DNA of 64,000 bases from NCBI GenBank assembly GCA_013373105.1, contig JABXIJ010000002.1:28167-92166 (forward strand), read 5' to 3'. The stretch comes from Flavobacteriaceae bacterium (GTDB lineage Bacteria; Bacteroidota; Bacteroidia; Flavobacteriales; Flavobacteriaceae). This document shows, piece after piece, positions 8,419 to 18,341 of this stretch. Position numbers and translations under genes: made by a program. The notes beneath the pieces are model-generated. The model saw only the letters and a list, made by a program, of their open reading frames with translations, was not told the DNA's origin and did not search any database. Positions within the stretch are counted from its first letter, which is position 1, and each line of letters starts with the position of its first letter.

Positions 8419-10734
8419 TTGAAAGTCTGTATTGCCGAAAAACCAAGTGTTGCTAGAGAAATTGCAACTATTTTAGGCGCCAACACTAAACGTGATGGTT
8501 ATTATGAAGGTGATGGCTATGCAGTAACCTATACTTTTGGTCATTTATGTACTTTACTTGAACCAAAAGACTACAAACCACATTGGAAAAGTTGGGATTT
8601 AAATAATTTACCCATGCTTCCAGAACGTTTTGACACCAAAGTAAACACCAAAGATTCAGGAATTAAAAAACAGTTTAATATTATAAAGTCTTTATTTGAA
8701 AAAGCTGATGTAATAATAAACTGTGGTGATGCTGGGCAAGAAGGAGAACTTATTCAACGTTGGGTGATTAATCAATGCAATTATAAAGGGCCAGTAAAAC
8801 GCTTATGGATTTCTTCGCTTACAGAAGAAGCTATAAAAGAAGGTTTTGATAATTTAGTTTCTTCTGAAAAATACGACAACCTGTATTATGCAGGATACTC
8901 AAGAGCAATTGGAGATTGGTTGTTAGGTTTAAATGCTACTCGATTGTACACTTTAAAGTTTGGTGGTTATAAGCAAGTTTTATCTATTGGAAGAGTTCAA
9001 ACTCCTACTTTGGCTATGTTGGTAAATCGTCATAAAGAAATTCGAGACTTTAAACCACAGCCTTATTGGGAGTTACAAACAACTTATAGAGAAACTATAT
9101 TTAATTGTGAAGAAGGTCGTTTTTTAAAAAAAGAAGATGGTCAAGTATTTGCTGATAAAGTAGCTCAAGCTGATTTTGAAATAGTTTCTGTTACAAAAAA
9201 GAAAGGAAAAGAATACGCTCCTAAACTATTTGATTTAACCGGTTTACAGGTGTATTGTAATAATAAATTTGGGTTTTCTGCGGATGATACTTTAAAAATT
9301 GTACAGAAGTTGTATGAAATGAAAGTGGTTACTTACCCAAGAGTTGATACTACTTTTTTACCCAATGATTTGTATGCAAAAGTACCTGGAATATTAGCAA
9401 AATTAACAAATTACTCAGAACTCACTAATACCCTTTTAGGTAAAAAAATAAAGAAGACTAAACGTGTTTTCGATGATAAAAAAGTAACAGATCATCATGC
9501 TATAATTCCAACAGGAATTCAATCCAACTTACAATACAATCAGCAGCAAGTTTATGATATAATTACTAGACGATTTATTGCTGTTTTTTATCCAGATTCA
9601 GATGTTTCTAATACCGCAGTTATTGGTAAAGCAGATGAAGTAACTTTTAAAACTACAGGTAAAGAAATTTTAACTAAAGGATGGAGAATTGTTTTTGAAA
9701 CTGAAGAATCATCAATTAAAAAGAAACTAAAGGAGCAGCTAACTTTACCCTCATTTGTAAAAGGTGAAAAAGGAAAACACGAACCTTCATTTTTAGAAAA
9801 AGAAACTAAACCACCAAGAAATTATACAGAAGCAAGTTTGTTACGTGCAATGGAAACTGCAGGTAAACAAGTTGATGATGATGAAATGCGAGAGTTAATG
9901 AAAGAAAATGGTATTGGCAGACCATCAACGAGAGCTAGCATCATTGAAACTTTATTTAAGCGTAAATATATAGAGCGTCAAAAAAAACTAGTAATACCTA
10001 CACAAACTGGTATAGATTTAATAGAATTAATAGATAATGAATTATTAAAATCCGCTGAATTAACAGGACGTTGGGAAAAACGATTAAAAGAAATTGAGCG
10101 AGGTGAATTCAATGCTACCGTTTTTATCAATAATATGAAAAAAATGGTAGATGAATTAGTCTACGAAGTTCGCTCTTCAACCAATACAAAAAAGCTTTCG
10201 GCTTCAAACTTTAAAGAAGACAAAAAAACTTTTAAATCGGCTAACAATAAAAGCAAAACTGTAGTTGGTAAAAGTTGTCCAAAATGCAAACAGGGTAAAT
10301 TATTAAAAGGATCTTCTGCATTTGGTTGTTCTGAATATAAAGATGGATGTGGTTTTAAAATTCCTTTTAGGTTTTTAGATAAACAAATGACTGAAAACCA
10401 ATTACTAAGGTTAATAAAAAAAGGCTGTACTACTAATCTAAAAGGATTTAAAGTTGATGGAAAATCAATAGAAGGCTTAGTTAGATTTGATAATGATTTT
10501 AACCTAAAGTTTGAACCAAAAAAAGCTATAACTAATTCAAATTCAACAAAAGTTTCTGATAAAATATCCTGCCCAAAATGTTCCAAAGGAACTGTTATAA
10601 AAGGAAAAACAGCTTATGGTTGTTCTAATTATAAAAATGGCTGTGATTTTGTTTTTCCTTTTACAGAAATTAAAAAGCTTTCAAATGGTAGAACTTTGAC
10701 TAAAGAGTTGGTTTTAGAAATTATTTCGAAATAA
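8419..10734 (+). CDS. topB: Type IA DNA topoisomerase (topoisomerase III)
   Basis: A single-strand passing topoisomerase of 771 residues. The TOPRIM domain opens with KVCIAEKPSVAREIA and continues with NCGDAGQEGELIQRW, which carries the metal-binding acids. The DNA-gate motif SIGRVQTPTLAML follows, and the nucleophile is Tyr306 in TYPRVDTTFLP. GIGRPSTRASIIETL is the conserved C-terminal core motif. The tail holds two zinc-ribbon-like repeats: CPKCKQGKLLKGSSAFGCSEY and a second copy CPKCSKGTVIKGKTAYGCSNY. The start is TTG, with a stop closing the frame upstream. The minus ORF at 10161-10586 is a shadow. Topoisomerase III helps resolve recombination and replication intermediates. Confidence 0.93.
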   Translation: MKVCIAEKPSVAREIATILGANTKRDGYYEGDGYAVTYTFGHLCTLLEPKDYKPHWKSWDLNNLPMLPERFDTKVNTKDSGIKKQFNIIKSLFEKADVIINCGDAGQEGELIQRWVINQCNYKGPVKRLWISSLTEEAIKEGFDNLVSSEKYDNLYYAGYSRAIGDWLLGLNATRLYTLKFGGYKQVLSIGRVQTPTLAMLVNRHKEIRDFKPQPYWELQTTYRETIFNCEEGRFLKKEDGQVFADKVAQADFEIVSVTKKKGKEYAPKLFDLTGLQVYCNNKFGFSADDTLKIVQKLYEMKVVTYPRVDTTFLPNDLYAKVPGILAKLTNYSELTNTLLGKKIKKTKRVFDDKKVTDHHAIIPTGIQSNLQYNQQQVYDIITRRFIAVFYPDSDVSNTAVIGKADEVTFKTTGKEILTKGWRIVFETEESSIKKKLKEQLTLPSFVKGEKGKHEPSFLEKETKPPRNYTEASLLRAMETAGKQVDDDEMRELMKENGIGRPSTRASIIETLFKRKYIERQKKLVIPTQTGIDLIELIDNELLKSAELTGRWEKRLKEIERGEFNATVFINNMKKMVDELVYEVRSSTNTKKLSASNFKEDKKTFKSANNKSKTVVGKSCPKCKQGKLLKGSSAFGCSEYKDGCGFKIPFRFLDKQMTENQLLRLIKKGCTTNLKGFKVDGKSIEGLVRFDNDFNLKFEPKKAITNSNSTKVSDKISCPKCSKGTVIKGKTAYGCSNYKNGCDFVFPFTEIKKLSNGRTLTKELVLEIISK

Positions 10735-10777
10735 AACAGTTAATTTTATACAATGTAAAAATCGATTAAAACTAATT

Positions 10778-12415
10778 ATGTTTAAAAAATATACAATACT
10801 TGTTATGCTTTGTATAACAAGTTTAACTTTTGCTCAAACACCAAAATTCACTAAACAAGATACTTTAAGAGGTAGCATAACTAAAGAAAGATTTTGGTGG
10901 GATTTATTGCATTACAATCTAAAATTTGACATCCAAACCTCCACAAAAAGTATTTCTGGAAGCAATACTATCACCTACAAAGTTATAGAGAAAAATCAAC
11001 TCATGCAGATTGATTTGCAACCTCCAATGGAAATCACATCAGTCAGTCAAAAAAACAAAGAATTATCTTTTACAAGAGATGGAAATGTGTTTTACATCAC
11101 ACTAGATGAAAAACAAAAAGTAGGTAAAGAATATCAATTAAAAATTGATTTTAAAGGATCTCCTAAAATCAGTAAAAATCCACCTTGGGATGATGGTTTT
11201 ACTTGGAGAAAAGACGAAAATGGAAACGATTTTATAGCAACTTCTTGTCAAGGTGGAGGTGCAAGTATTTGGTGGCCTTGTAAAGATCATATGTATGATG
11301 AGCCAGATAATGGCATATTAATGGATATTACTACTCCTAAACATTTAGTTGGGGTTGGAAATGGACGTTTAATTGCAACAAAAGAAAATAAAAATAACAC
11401 CAAAACATACACTTGGAAAGTTGTTAATCCAATTAATAATTATGGTGTAAATGTAAATGTTGGAGATTATGTACATTTTTCAGAGGTATTTAAGGGTGAA
11501 AATGGAAATTTAGATTGCGATTATTATGTGCTATCCTACAATTTAGAAAAAGCAAAAACACATTTTATTGATGCCAAAAAAACATTAGAAGCTTTTGAAT
11601 ATTGGTATGGTCCTTACCCTTTTTATGAAGATAGTTTTAAATTAGTTGAAGTACCTTATTTAGGTATGGAACATCAAAGTTCAGTAACCTATGGTAATGA
11701 CTATAAAATGGGATATAGAGGAAGTGATTTAAGTAGAACTGGTTGGGGTTTAAAGTTCGATTTTATAATTATTCATGAATCGGGTCATGAATGGTTTGCA
11801 AACAACATTACCAATGTTGATATAGCAGATATGTGGATTCATGAAAGCTTTACAAACAACTCTGAAAGCTTGTTTTTAGATTATCATTATGGAACAAAAG
11901 CGAGCAATGAATATGTTATAGGGACTCGTAAAAACATCAGGAACAACAAACCTATAATTGGCTATTACAATGTTAATAATAGTGGTTCAGGTGATATGTA
12001 TTATAAAGGCTCAAATATGCTGCATATTCTACGTCAGATTGTAAATGATGATGAAAAATGGCGAGCAATTCTGAGAGGATTAAATAAGGATTTTTACCAT
12101 CAAACTGTAACAACCGAACAAATTGAAGACTATATTAGCAAGGCCATGAAAATGGATTTAAATGCATTTTTTACACAATATTTAAGAACTACCAAAATTC
12201 CTGAATTAACATATAAAATCGAAGGTAAAACTATAAAATACAAATGGAATAATGTTGTTGACGGTTTTTCGATTCCTATTAAAGTATTCATTAATGGACA
12301 AGAAAAATGGATAAAACCTTCTATTGATTGGAAAGAGCACACGTCAACTAATAAATTGCAAGAATTTAAAGTGGATAAAAACTTCTACATCTATTCGAAA
12401 GAATTAACAAATTAA
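10778..12415 (+). CDS. Secreted M1 family metallopeptidase
   Basis: A 545-residue aminopeptidase N-like zinc protease. A signal peptide covers roughly residues 1-20 (hydrophobic run ending LTFAQ). The zinc site is HESGHEWF followed, after the standard 18 residues, by the third ligand in IHESF. The exopeptidase motif GAMEN is seen as GMEHQ, a known sort of variation in M1 members. It probably trims peptides in the periplasm or outside the cell. It is shorter than E. coli PepN and lacks the large C-terminal helical domain. No T9SS sorting domain is present, and neighbours give no further clue. Confidence 0.9.
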   Translation: MFKKYTILVMLCITSLTFAQTPKFTKQDTLRGSITKERFWWDLLHYNLKFDIQTSTKSISGSNTITYKVIEKNQLMQIDLQPPMEITSVSQKNKELSFTRDGNVFYITLDEKQKVGKEYQLKIDFKGSPKISKNPPWDDGFTWRKDENGNDFIATSCQGGGASIWWPCKDHMYDEPDNGILMDITTPKHLVGVGNGRLIATKENKNNTKTYTWKVVNPINNYGVNVNVGDYVHFSEVFKGENGNLDCDYYVLSYNLEKAKTHFIDAKKTLEAFEYWYGPYPFYEDSFKLVEVPYLGMEHQSSVTYGNDYKMGYRGSDLSRTGWGLKFDFIIIHESGHEWFANNITNVDIADMWIHESFTNNSESLFLDYHYGTKASNEYVIGTRKNIRNNKPIIGYYNVNNSGSGDMYYKGSNMLHILRQIVNDDEKWRAILRGLNKDFYHQTVTTEQIEDYISKAMKMDLNAFFTQYLRTTKIPELTYKIEGKTIKYKWNNVVDGFSIPIKVFINGQEKWIKPSIDWKEHTSTNKLQEFKVDKNFYIYSKELTN

Positions 12416-12452
12416 ATATATTTTGCGACAGTTAAATTCAAGATTTTTTAAA

Positions 12453-12460
12453 TAATTTTG
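12453..12460 (+). promoter_or_regulatory. Putative -7 element of gcvT
   Basis: TAATTTTG matches TAnnTTTG exactly, 25 bases before the gcvT ATG. No glycine riboswitch-like structure was noticed in the short leader. Confidence 0.5.
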
Positions 12461-12485
12461 TCAAAAATTAAAGAATCATATAATT

Positions 12486-13571
12486 ATGAAGAATATTGCA
12501 TTACATGAAACCCATGTAAATTTAGGAGCAAAAATGGTTCCTTTTGCTGGTTTTAATATGCCTGTACAATATGAAGGTGTTACAGCAGAACATTTAACGG
12601 TTAGAAATGGCGTTGGTGTTTTTGATGTAAGTCATATGGGCGAATTTTTAATAACTGGTGAAAATGCTTTGGCATTAATACAAAAAGTAACTTCTAATGA
12701 TGCTTCTAAATTAGCTATTGGCGATGCACAATATTCGTGTTTCCCAAATGAAACAGGTGGAATTGTAGATGATTTAATTTGTTACAGAATAAAGGAAAAT
12801 CAATATTTATTGGTTGTAAACGCCTCTAACATCGAAAAAGATTGGAACTGGATTTCTAAATACAATGAAGAATTTGGAGCTGAATTGAGAGATTTATCTG
12901 ATGATTATTCTTTATTAGCCATTCAAGGACCTAAAGCTGTAGAAGCTATGCAATCTTTATCACCTTTAGATTTAGCAGACATCCCTTTTTATAAATTTAA
13001 AGTAGGTGATTTTGCTGGAATAGAACATGTAATTATTTCTGCAACTGGTTATACTGGTTCTGGTGGTTTCGAAATTTATTGTAAAAACTCTGAAGTTGAA
13101 CAAATTTGGAATAAGGTTTTTGAAGCTGGTGCTGATTATGGTATAAAACCTATTGGTTTAGCAGCTAGAGATACCTTACGCTTAGAAATGGGTTATTGCT
13201 TATATGGTAATGATATAGATGATACCACATCACCAATTGAAGCAGGTTTAGGTTGGATTACAAAATTTACCAAAGAATTTATAAATCATGAAGCTTTAGC
13301 ACAGCAAAAAGCAGACAAACCAAGTAGAAAACTAGTTGCTTTTGAATTAACAGAAAAAGGAATTCCAAGACAAGGTTATGAAATTGTAGATTCAAATGGA
13401 TCTGTTGTTGGTGATGTAACATCTGGAACTATGAGTCCTTCTTTAAGCAAAGGAATTGGTTTAGGATATGTACCATTAGACAATTCTAAATTAGGTTCTG
13501 AAATTTTTATTCAAGTACGTAAAAAACAAATTCCTGCAACAATAGTTAAACTACCATTTTACAAAGGATAA
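12486..13571 (+). CDS. gcvT: Glycine cleavage system aminomethyltransferase (T protein)
   Basis: T protein takes the aminomethyl group from lipoylated H protein, releases ammonia and forms 5,10-methylene-tetrahydrofolate. The 361-residue length is typical. Family motifs are [14 protein letters not shown] near the N-terminus, [10 protein letters not shown] (catalytic Asp region of the folate site is further on), [15 protein letters not shown], and [18 protein letters not shown]. The other glycine cleavage genes (gcvH, gcvP) are not nearby, a common dispersal in this group. The ATG start follows a -7 element and a terminator lies directly behind the stop. Confidence 0.95.
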   Translation: MKNIALHETHVNLGAKMVPFAGFNMPVQYEGVTAEHLTVRNGVGVFDVSHMGEFLITGENALALIQKVTSNDASKLAIGDAQYSCFPNETGGIVDDLICYRIKENQYLLVVNASNIEKDWNWISKYNEEFGAELRDLSDDYSLLAIQGPKAVEAMQSLSPLDLADIPFYKFKVGDFAGIEHVIISATGYTGSGGFEIYCKNSEVEQIWNKVFEAGADYGIKPIGLAARDTLRLEMGYCLYGNDIDDTTSPIEAGLGWITKFTKEFINHEALAQQKADKPSRKLVAFELTEKGIPRQGYEIVDSNGSVVGDVTSGTMSPSLSKGIGLGYVPLDNSKLGSEIFIQVRKKQIPATIVKLPFYKG

Positions 13572-13580
13572 TAAATAGGA

Positions 13581-13606
13581 AAAGGGAGCAAATTGCTTCC
13601 TTTTTT
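13581..13606. terminator. Bidirectional terminator between gcvT and the MBL hydrolase
   Basis: AAGGGAGCAA pairs with TTGCTTCCTT (one G-T pair), flanked by an A run on one side and a T run on the other. It lies between convergent genes and overlaps the stop of the leftward one. Confidence 0.8.
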
Positions 13607-14369
13607 ATTTTTTAAATTCTAGAATTTCTCCATTTAAAGGAATCTTTAAGTTTTCTTTAGAAATATTTGATTGTAAAACTGTTCTATACAAACTTGCTCT
13701 ACTCACAGTACAATGATCTAATGCTTCTAAGTGTACTGCAATTAAAATTGCATCTTTAGCATAATTAGCAATTTCAAGTGTTTCATGCTCATCTAAAAGA
13801 ATTAAATCTTTTTCATAACCAGGAATAAATGCACCACCAGAATTGGTAATGATAATTTCTGGTTTAAATTTTTTAATGGTTGCTTTTAATTCATCATTAA
13901 AAATAGTGTCACCTAAAATATAAATTGTAGGTTCATTTTTATTTTCTAAAACAAAACCCGAAACTTTACCCATTAATTTTTCAATAGGGCCTCTACCATG
14001 TTTACCTCCTACTCTATGAATTGTAGTAGAATTAAAGGTTTGAGATTCAAAAATTTCTGTAATGTTTCTAAAACCAGATTCTGCAATTGTTTCTTTATTT
14101 GTTGGTTGACAAAATATTTGTAAAACCTTTTTAATTAGATGTTTTGCTGCATCATCAAAATGGTCTTTATGAAGATGTGATACTAAAACAGCATCAACAT
14201 CAGCTAAGATTTCATCTGTAGAAATTGGAAGTTTTGAAATTGGATTTTTAGCAATATTACCATAAGATTCAAAAGAACCTTTTGCACCCAACATAGGATC
14301 AATTAAAAAGGTGGCATCACCAAATGTGATTTTTAATGTTGCGTTTCTTATTAATTGAATTTTTGCCAT
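13605..14369 (-). CDS. MBL-fold metal-dependent hydrolase (UlaG-like)
   Basis: A 254-residue metallo-beta-lactamase fold protein. The metal motif HxHxDH is complete in SHLHKDHFDD (His65, His67, Asp69, His70), with further ligand regions around ILGDTIFND and VHLEALDHC. The short N-terminus with FLIDPMLGAKG resembles the UlaG/lactonase branch (beta-lactamase superfamily domain 3). The substrate is unknown. It lies 2 bases behind ychF on the same strand and is probably cotranscribed with it. Confidence 0.85.
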   Translation of the reverse strand: MAKIQLIRNATLKITFGDATFLIDPMLGAKGSFESYGNIAKNPISKLPISTDEILADVDAVLVSHLHKDHFDDAAKHLIKKVLQIFCQPTNKETIAESGFRNITEIFESQTFNSTTIHRVGGKHGRGPIEKLMGKVSGFVLENKNEPTIYILGDTIFNDELKATIKKFKPEIIITNSGGAFIPGYEKDLILLDEHETLEIANYAKDAILIAVHLEALDHCTVSRASLYRTVLQSNISKENLKIPLNGEILEFKK

Positions 14370-14371
14370 GA

Positions 14372-15463
14372 TTATACATTAAATCTAAAATGCATAATAT
14401 CTCCATCTTTAACGATGTAATCTTTACCTTCAACTCGCATTTTTCCAGCTTCTTTTACTTTAGCTTCAGAACCATAAGCCACATAGTCGCTATAAGAAAT
14501 TGTTTCTGCTCTAATAAAGCCTTTTTCAAAATCAGTATGTATAACTCCTGCTGCTTGTGGTGCAGTTGCACCTACTGCAACAGTCCAAGCTCTTACTTCT
14601 TTAACACCAGCTGTAAAATAGGTTTGTAAGTTGAGTAATTTATATGCAGATCTAATCAATCTAGAAACACCAGCTTCTTCCAAGCCTAAATCATCTAAAA
14701 ATAGTTGACGCTCTTCATAATCTTCTAATTCAGCAATATCTGCTTCTGTAGCTACTGCCAAAACTAACACTTCTGCATTTTCATCTTTAACAGCTTCTTT
14801 AACTTTTTCTACAAAATCGTTTCCAGAAACTGCTGATGCTTCATCTACATTACACACATATAATACTGGCTTTGCTGTAATAAATTGAAGTGGAGAAACA
14901 AATTCTTCTTCTTTTTCTGTAAATGAAATTGAACGAACAGATTTACCTTCTAATAAAGTTGATTCAACTTTTAATAAAATATCTAATTCTATTTGTGCTT
15001 CTTTCTGACCAGTTTTAGCTGTTCTTTTAACTCGCTCTAAACGTTTTTGAACCGTTTCTAAGTCTTTTAATTGTAGTTCAATATCGATAGTTTCTTTATC
15101 TCTAATTGGGTCTACAGAACCATCTACATGCACAATATTGTCGTTCTCAAAACAACGTAACACATGCAAAATAGCATCAGTTTCACGAATGTTAGCTAAG
15201 AATTGATTTCCTAAACCTTCACCTTTACTAGCTCCTTTTACTAAACCAGCAATATCTACAATTTCAACAGTAGCAGGAACTACTTTTTCTGGATTTACTA
15301 ATTCTTCTAATTTTTTTAAACGTTCATCAGGTACATTTACCACACCTAAATTAGGTTCTATTGTACAAAATGGAAAGTTTGCACTTTGTGCCTTAGCGTT
15401 TGATAAACAGTTAAATAAAGTTGATTTTCCTACGTTTGGTAATCCTACAATTCCAGCTTTCAT
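14372..15463 (-). CDS. ychF: Redox-regulated ATPase YchF
   Basis: A universally conserved Obg-family P-loop protein, 363 residues. Motifs: G1 in [12 protein letters not shown], the switch [11 protein letters not shown]3 [10 protein letters not shown], and NVDE in place of the NKxD guanine motif. The last change is the known reason YchF prefers ATP to GTP. A coiled-coil insertion lies about residues 130-175 and a TGS domain forms the C-terminus. It binds ribosomes and has been tied to stress responses in other bacteria. An exact -7 element lies just upstream on the minus strand. Confidence 0.96.
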   Translation of the reverse strand: MKAGIVGLPNVGKSTLFNCLSNAKAQSANFPFCTIEPNLGVVNVPDERLKKLEELVNPEKVVPATVEIVDIAGLVKGASKGEGLGNQFLANIRETDAILHVLRCFENDNIVHVDGSVDPIRDKETIDIELQLKDLETVQKRLERVKRTAKTGQKEAQIELDILLKVESTLLEGKSVRSISFTEKEEEFVSPLQFITAKPVLYVCNVDEASAVSGNDFVEKVKEAVKDENAEVLVLAVATEADIAELEDYEERQLFLDDLGLEEAGVSRLIRSAYKLLNLQTYFTAGVKEVRAWTVAVGATAPQAAGVIHTDFEKGFIRAETISYSDYVAYGSEAKVKEAGKMRVEGKDYIVKDGDIMHFRFNV

Positions 15464-15483
15464 TTCTATAAAATTTGCGAGTG

Positions 15484-15491
15484 CAAATGTA
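15484..15491 (-). promoter_or_regulatory. Putative -7 element of ychF
   Basis: On the minus strand the sequence reads TACATTTG, an exact TAnnTTTG, 20 bases upstream of the ychF ATG. Confidence 0.5.
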
Positions 15492-15755
15492 GTTTATTTA
15501 TTTTTTATTTTCTTAAGTAAACTAAGATTTGAGTTGATTAAATACCAATTTTATAGCATCACAAAATAATGATAAAAGTTCTTAAAGGTTTCGCCTATAA
15601 ACTTAACTAGAACATTTTCTAAAAAATTAATAGTGCTCTGAGTATAACTTAAATTATACTTGTTTATTAAAATTGTTGAATTTCTAAAGAATTAAAATCA
15701 GAAATAATAGGATTCTTTAATACTTTCTTTTATCAAATTCAAATATGTAATTCAT
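15492..15755. other. Intergenic stretch with no recognisable gene
   Basis: About 260 very AT-rich bases between the ychF promoter and the ferredoxin terminator. Both strands are full of stops and I see no RNA fold or repeat I can name. It could be the remains of a lost gene. Confidence 0.5.
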
Positions 15756-15780
15756 AAAAAAAAACCTCACAAAAGTGAGG
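15756..15780 (-). terminator. Terminator of the ferredoxin gene
   Basis: Read on the minus strand: CCTCAC-TTTT-GTGAGG followed by a run of nine T. It starts 10 bases after the ferredoxin stop. Confidence 0.9.
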
Positions 15781-15789
15781 ATTTTAGTA

Positions 15790-16140
15790 TTATTCATTAT
15801 GCATAAATCGTTGTTTTTCTAACAGCTGTTCTTCTGTTTCAACAACATTTTCATCTGGCACACAACAATCTACAGGGCAAACTGCAGCACATTGTGGCTC
15901 TTCATGAAAGCCCATACATTCTGTACATTTATCTGGAGCTATATAATAAACTTCGTCTGAAATGGGTTCTTGCTCCTCATCTGCATTTGCAGACTTGCCA
16001 TTTGGTAGCACAATATTTCCACTTAAATCTGTACCATCTGAATATTTCCACTCATCAGCACCTTCATAAATTGCGGTATTTGGACATTCTGGTTCGCAAG
16101 CTCCACAATTTATACATTCATCTGTAATTATAATTGCCAT
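15790..16140 (-). CDS. 4Fe-4S dicluster ferredoxin
   Basis: An electron carrier of 116 residues when started at the ATG at 16140 (Met17 of the track ORF); the longer version would run into the promoter. The first cluster motif is [12 protein letters not shown]. The second is [22 protein letters not shown], with an expanded spacing of the kind seen in bacterial ferredoxins of the Azotobacter/Allochromatium type. About 40 residues, including a Glu/Asp-rich stretch, lie between them. It is divergent from the LuxC-like reductase gene and the two promoters overlap. The redox partner is unknown. Confidence 0.92.
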   Translation of the reverse strand: MAIIITDECINCGACEPECPNTAIYEGADEWKYSDGTDLSGNIVLPNGKSANADEEQEPISDEVYYIAPDKCTECMGFHEEPQCAAVCPVDCCVPDENVVETEEQLLEKQRFMHNE

Positions 16141-16159
16141 ATTTTCTTTTCTGATTTTG

Positions 16160-16167
16160 TACCTTTG
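16160..16167 (+). promoter_or_regulatory. Putative -7 element of the LuxC-like/serC/serA run
   Basis: TACCTTTG is an exact TAnnTTTG on the plus strand, predicting a start near 16172 and a leader of about 37 bases before the ATG at 16209. It is only 6 bases from the leftward -7 element of the ferredoxin gene. Confidence 0.5.
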
Positions 16168-16173
16168 CAATCG

Positions 16174-16204
16174 CAAAAATAAAGCCAAAAAAAGTTACAA
16201 CCAA
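16174..16204 (-). promoter_or_regulatory. Promoter of the ferredoxin gene
   Basis: On the minus strand TTG (16204-16202), a 20-base spacer and TATTTTTG (16181-16174) fit the complete Bacteroidota -33/-7 pattern. The predicted start near 16170 gives a leader of about 30 bases to the ATG at 16140. Confidence 0.65.
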
Positions 16205-16208
16205 ATAA

Positions 16209-17270
16209 ATGACTAGTATTCAAAAGAGAATTAACGCATTCGTAAAATTAGGCGCTTTTTTAAGTCAGTTTTCTAATGAAGAAATCCAAAAAAAAGAAGG
16301 AATTGAATTAAATGATCTCTTTTTTGATGGTTTTTTGTATCAAATTAAATTAAGCCAAGAAAGTAACGACTGGTTTACTAAAGAAAACATTTTATTTGCG
16401 ATTGAAAGCTGGAGTAAATCACTAACTAACAACAACTTAAATACTTTTACAAAAGGTTTAGATTTAGATAATATTACATCTAAATCAGTTGCAATTATTA
16501 TGGCAGGAAACATACCTTTAGTAGGTTTTCACGATTTTTTAAGTGTTTTGTTATCTGGACATGCTGTTTTAGTAAAGCAATCTTCAAACGACAAACATCT
16601 ACTACCCTTTATGGCAAAGTATTTAGAATATGTTGAACCAAACTTTAACGGTAGCATTTCTTTTACATCAGAAAGATTAAAAAATTTCGACGCCATTATT
16701 GCAACAGGAAGCAATAATACAGCACGTTATTTTGAGTATTATTTTAAAGATAAGCCTAATATCATTAGAAAAAATAGAAACTCTGTAGCAGTAATTACAG
16801 GTAAGGAAACTGAAGATGATTTTATAAAATTATCAGATGATATTTTTCAGTATTTTGGTTTAGGTTGTAGGTCTGTATCTAAATTATACGTTCCTAAAGG
16901 TTACAATTTTGATTTGTTCTTTAATGGCATGTATACTAAAAAAGACATCATAAATAATATAAAATACACTAATAATTACGATTACAATAAAGCTGTGTAT
17001 TTAATGAGTGAATTTGATTTATTAGAAAATGGCTTTATGATGATTAAAGAGGATGAAAGTTACGCTTCACCAATAGCAACTGTATTCTACGAATACTATG
17101 ATAATGAAGTAGACTTAAAAATAAAATTACATGAAGATAGAGATAAAATACAGTGTATTGTAGCAAAAGATTTTATTGAAAACGAAGTTAATTTTGGAGA
17201 AACTCAACAACCTAAGTTAACAGATTTTGCAGATGGAATAAATACACTTGAATTTCTATCAAAAATTTAA
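16209..17270 (+). CDS. LuxC-like acyl-CoA reductase
   Basis: A 353-residue protein of the LuxC acyl-CoA reductase family, related to aldehyde dehydrogenases, which reduce an acyl thioester to the aldehyde with NAD(P)H. Visible parts: the cofactor-fold segment with VAIIMAGNIPLVGFHDFLSV, FDAIIATGSNNTARYFEYYF, RKNRNSVAVITG, and the likely nucleophile Cys220 in GLGCRSVSKLYVPKG. No luxD or luxE homologue is near. It starts a plus-strand run with serC 3 bases behind and serA following directly. Its real acyl substrate is unknown; a link to the ferredoxin or to serine synthesis is only suggested by position. Confidence 0.8.
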   Translation: MTSIQKRINAFVKLGAFLSQFSNEEIQKKEGIELNDLFFDGFLYQIKLSQESNDWFTKENILFAIESWSKSLTNNNLNTFTKGLDLDNITSKSVAIIMAGNIPLVGFHDFLSVLLSGHAVLVKQSSNDKHLLPFMAKYLEYVEPNFNGSISFTSERLKNFDAIIATGSNNTARYFEYYFKDKPNIIRKNRNSVAVITGKETEDDFIKLSDDIFQYFGLGCRSVSKLYVPKGYNFDLFFNGMYTKKDIINNIKYTNNYDYNKAVYLMSEFDLLENGFMMIKEDESYASPIATVFYEYYDNEVDLKIKLHEDRDKIQCIVAKDFIENEVNFGETQQPKLTDFADGINTLEFLSKI

Positions 17271-17273
17271 AAT

Positions 17274-18341
17274 ATGAAAAAACATAATTTTAGTGCTGGC
17301 CCATGTATTCTCCCAGAAGAAGTTTTAAAACAAGCTTCTGAGGCGATCTTAAATTTTAATAATGATAATTTATCATTAATAGAAATTTCTCACAGAAGTA
17401 AAGCTTTTGTGAATGTAATGGAAAAAGCTCGTTCTTTAGCTTTAGAGCTTTTAGGACTTGAGAATAAAGGTTATAAAGCTTTATTTCTACAAGGTGGTGC
17501 TAGTTTAGAATTCTTAATGGTTGCTTATAACTTATTAAATAAAAAAGCGGCTTATTTAAATACTGGAACATGGTCAGATAAAGCAATTAAAGAAGCAAAA
17601 GCATTTGGTGAATTGGTAGAAGTAGCCTCATCTAAAGATAAAGGCTATTCTTATATTCCAAAAAATTACAGCATACCAGAAGATGCAGATTATTTGCATT
17701 TAACAAGTAACAATACAGTAGCAGGAACACAATTTAAAGAATTCCCTAAAACTAATGTGCCTTTGGTTTGTGATATGAGTTCAGATATTTTTTCTCGTCA
17801 ATTAGATTTTGAAAAATTTGACTTGATTTATGCTGGAGCTCAAAAGAATATGGGACCTGCAGGTACTACTTTAGTTGTAGTTAAAGAAGATATTTTAGGG
17901 AATGTAGAAAGACATATTCCTTCTATGTTAAATTATCAAGTACACATAGATAAAGATAGTATGTTTAACACACCAAGTGTATTTGCAGTATATGTTTCTA
18001 TGTTAACTTTACAGTGGTTAAAAGATTTGGGAGGAATTCCTTTTATTGAAAAAGTGAATCAGAAAAAAGCTGAACTTTTATATTCAGAAATAGATAGAAA
18101 CCCACTTTTTAAAGGTATTGTAGCTACTGAAGATAGAAGTACAATGAATGCTACTTTTACTTTAGTTGATGAAACTCACAAAGAAACTTTCGATAAACTT
18201 TGGCAAGAAGCTGGTATTAATGGTTTAAATGGTCACAGAAGTGTTGGAGGTTACAGAGCAAGTATGTATAACGCATTACCACTATATAGTGTTCAAGCAT
18301 TAGTAGATGTAATGCAAGAATTTGAAAGAAAAGTATCGTAA
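17274..18341 (+). CDS. serC: Phosphoserine aminotransferase
   Basis: A PLP enzyme converting 3-phosphohydroxypyruvate and glutamate to phosphoserine, also used on the pyridoxine route in some bacteria. The 355-residue protein begins HNFSAGPCILP, the typical SerC start; the PLP lysine is Lys191 in AGAQKNMGPAG, and GHRSVGGYRASMYNA near the C-terminus is conserved. It lies 3 bases after the reductase gene, and serA starts on the very next base after its stop, a clear serine operon. Confidence 0.96.
   Translation: MKKHNFSAGPCILPEEVLKQASEAILNFNNDNLSLIEISHRSKAFVNVMEKARSLALELLGLENKGYKALFLQGGASLEFLMVAYNLLNKKAAYLNTGTWSDKAIKEAKAFGELVEVASSKDKGYSYIPKNYSIPEDADYLHLTSNNTVAGTQFKEFPKTNVPLVCDMSSDIFSRQLDFEKFDLIYAGAQKNMGPAGTTLVVVKEDILGNVERHIPSMLNYQVHIDKDSMFNTPSVFAVYVSMLTLQWLKDLGGIPFIEKVNQKKAELLYSEIDRNPLFKGIVATEDRSTMNATFTLVDETHKETFDKLWQEAGINGLNGHRSVGGYRASMYNALPLYSVQALVDVMQEFERKVS

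Noticed and set aside
10161-10586. Minus-strand ORF of 141 codons
   Set aside because: Lies wholly inside topB over its zinc-ribbon repeats; a shadow of the real frame.
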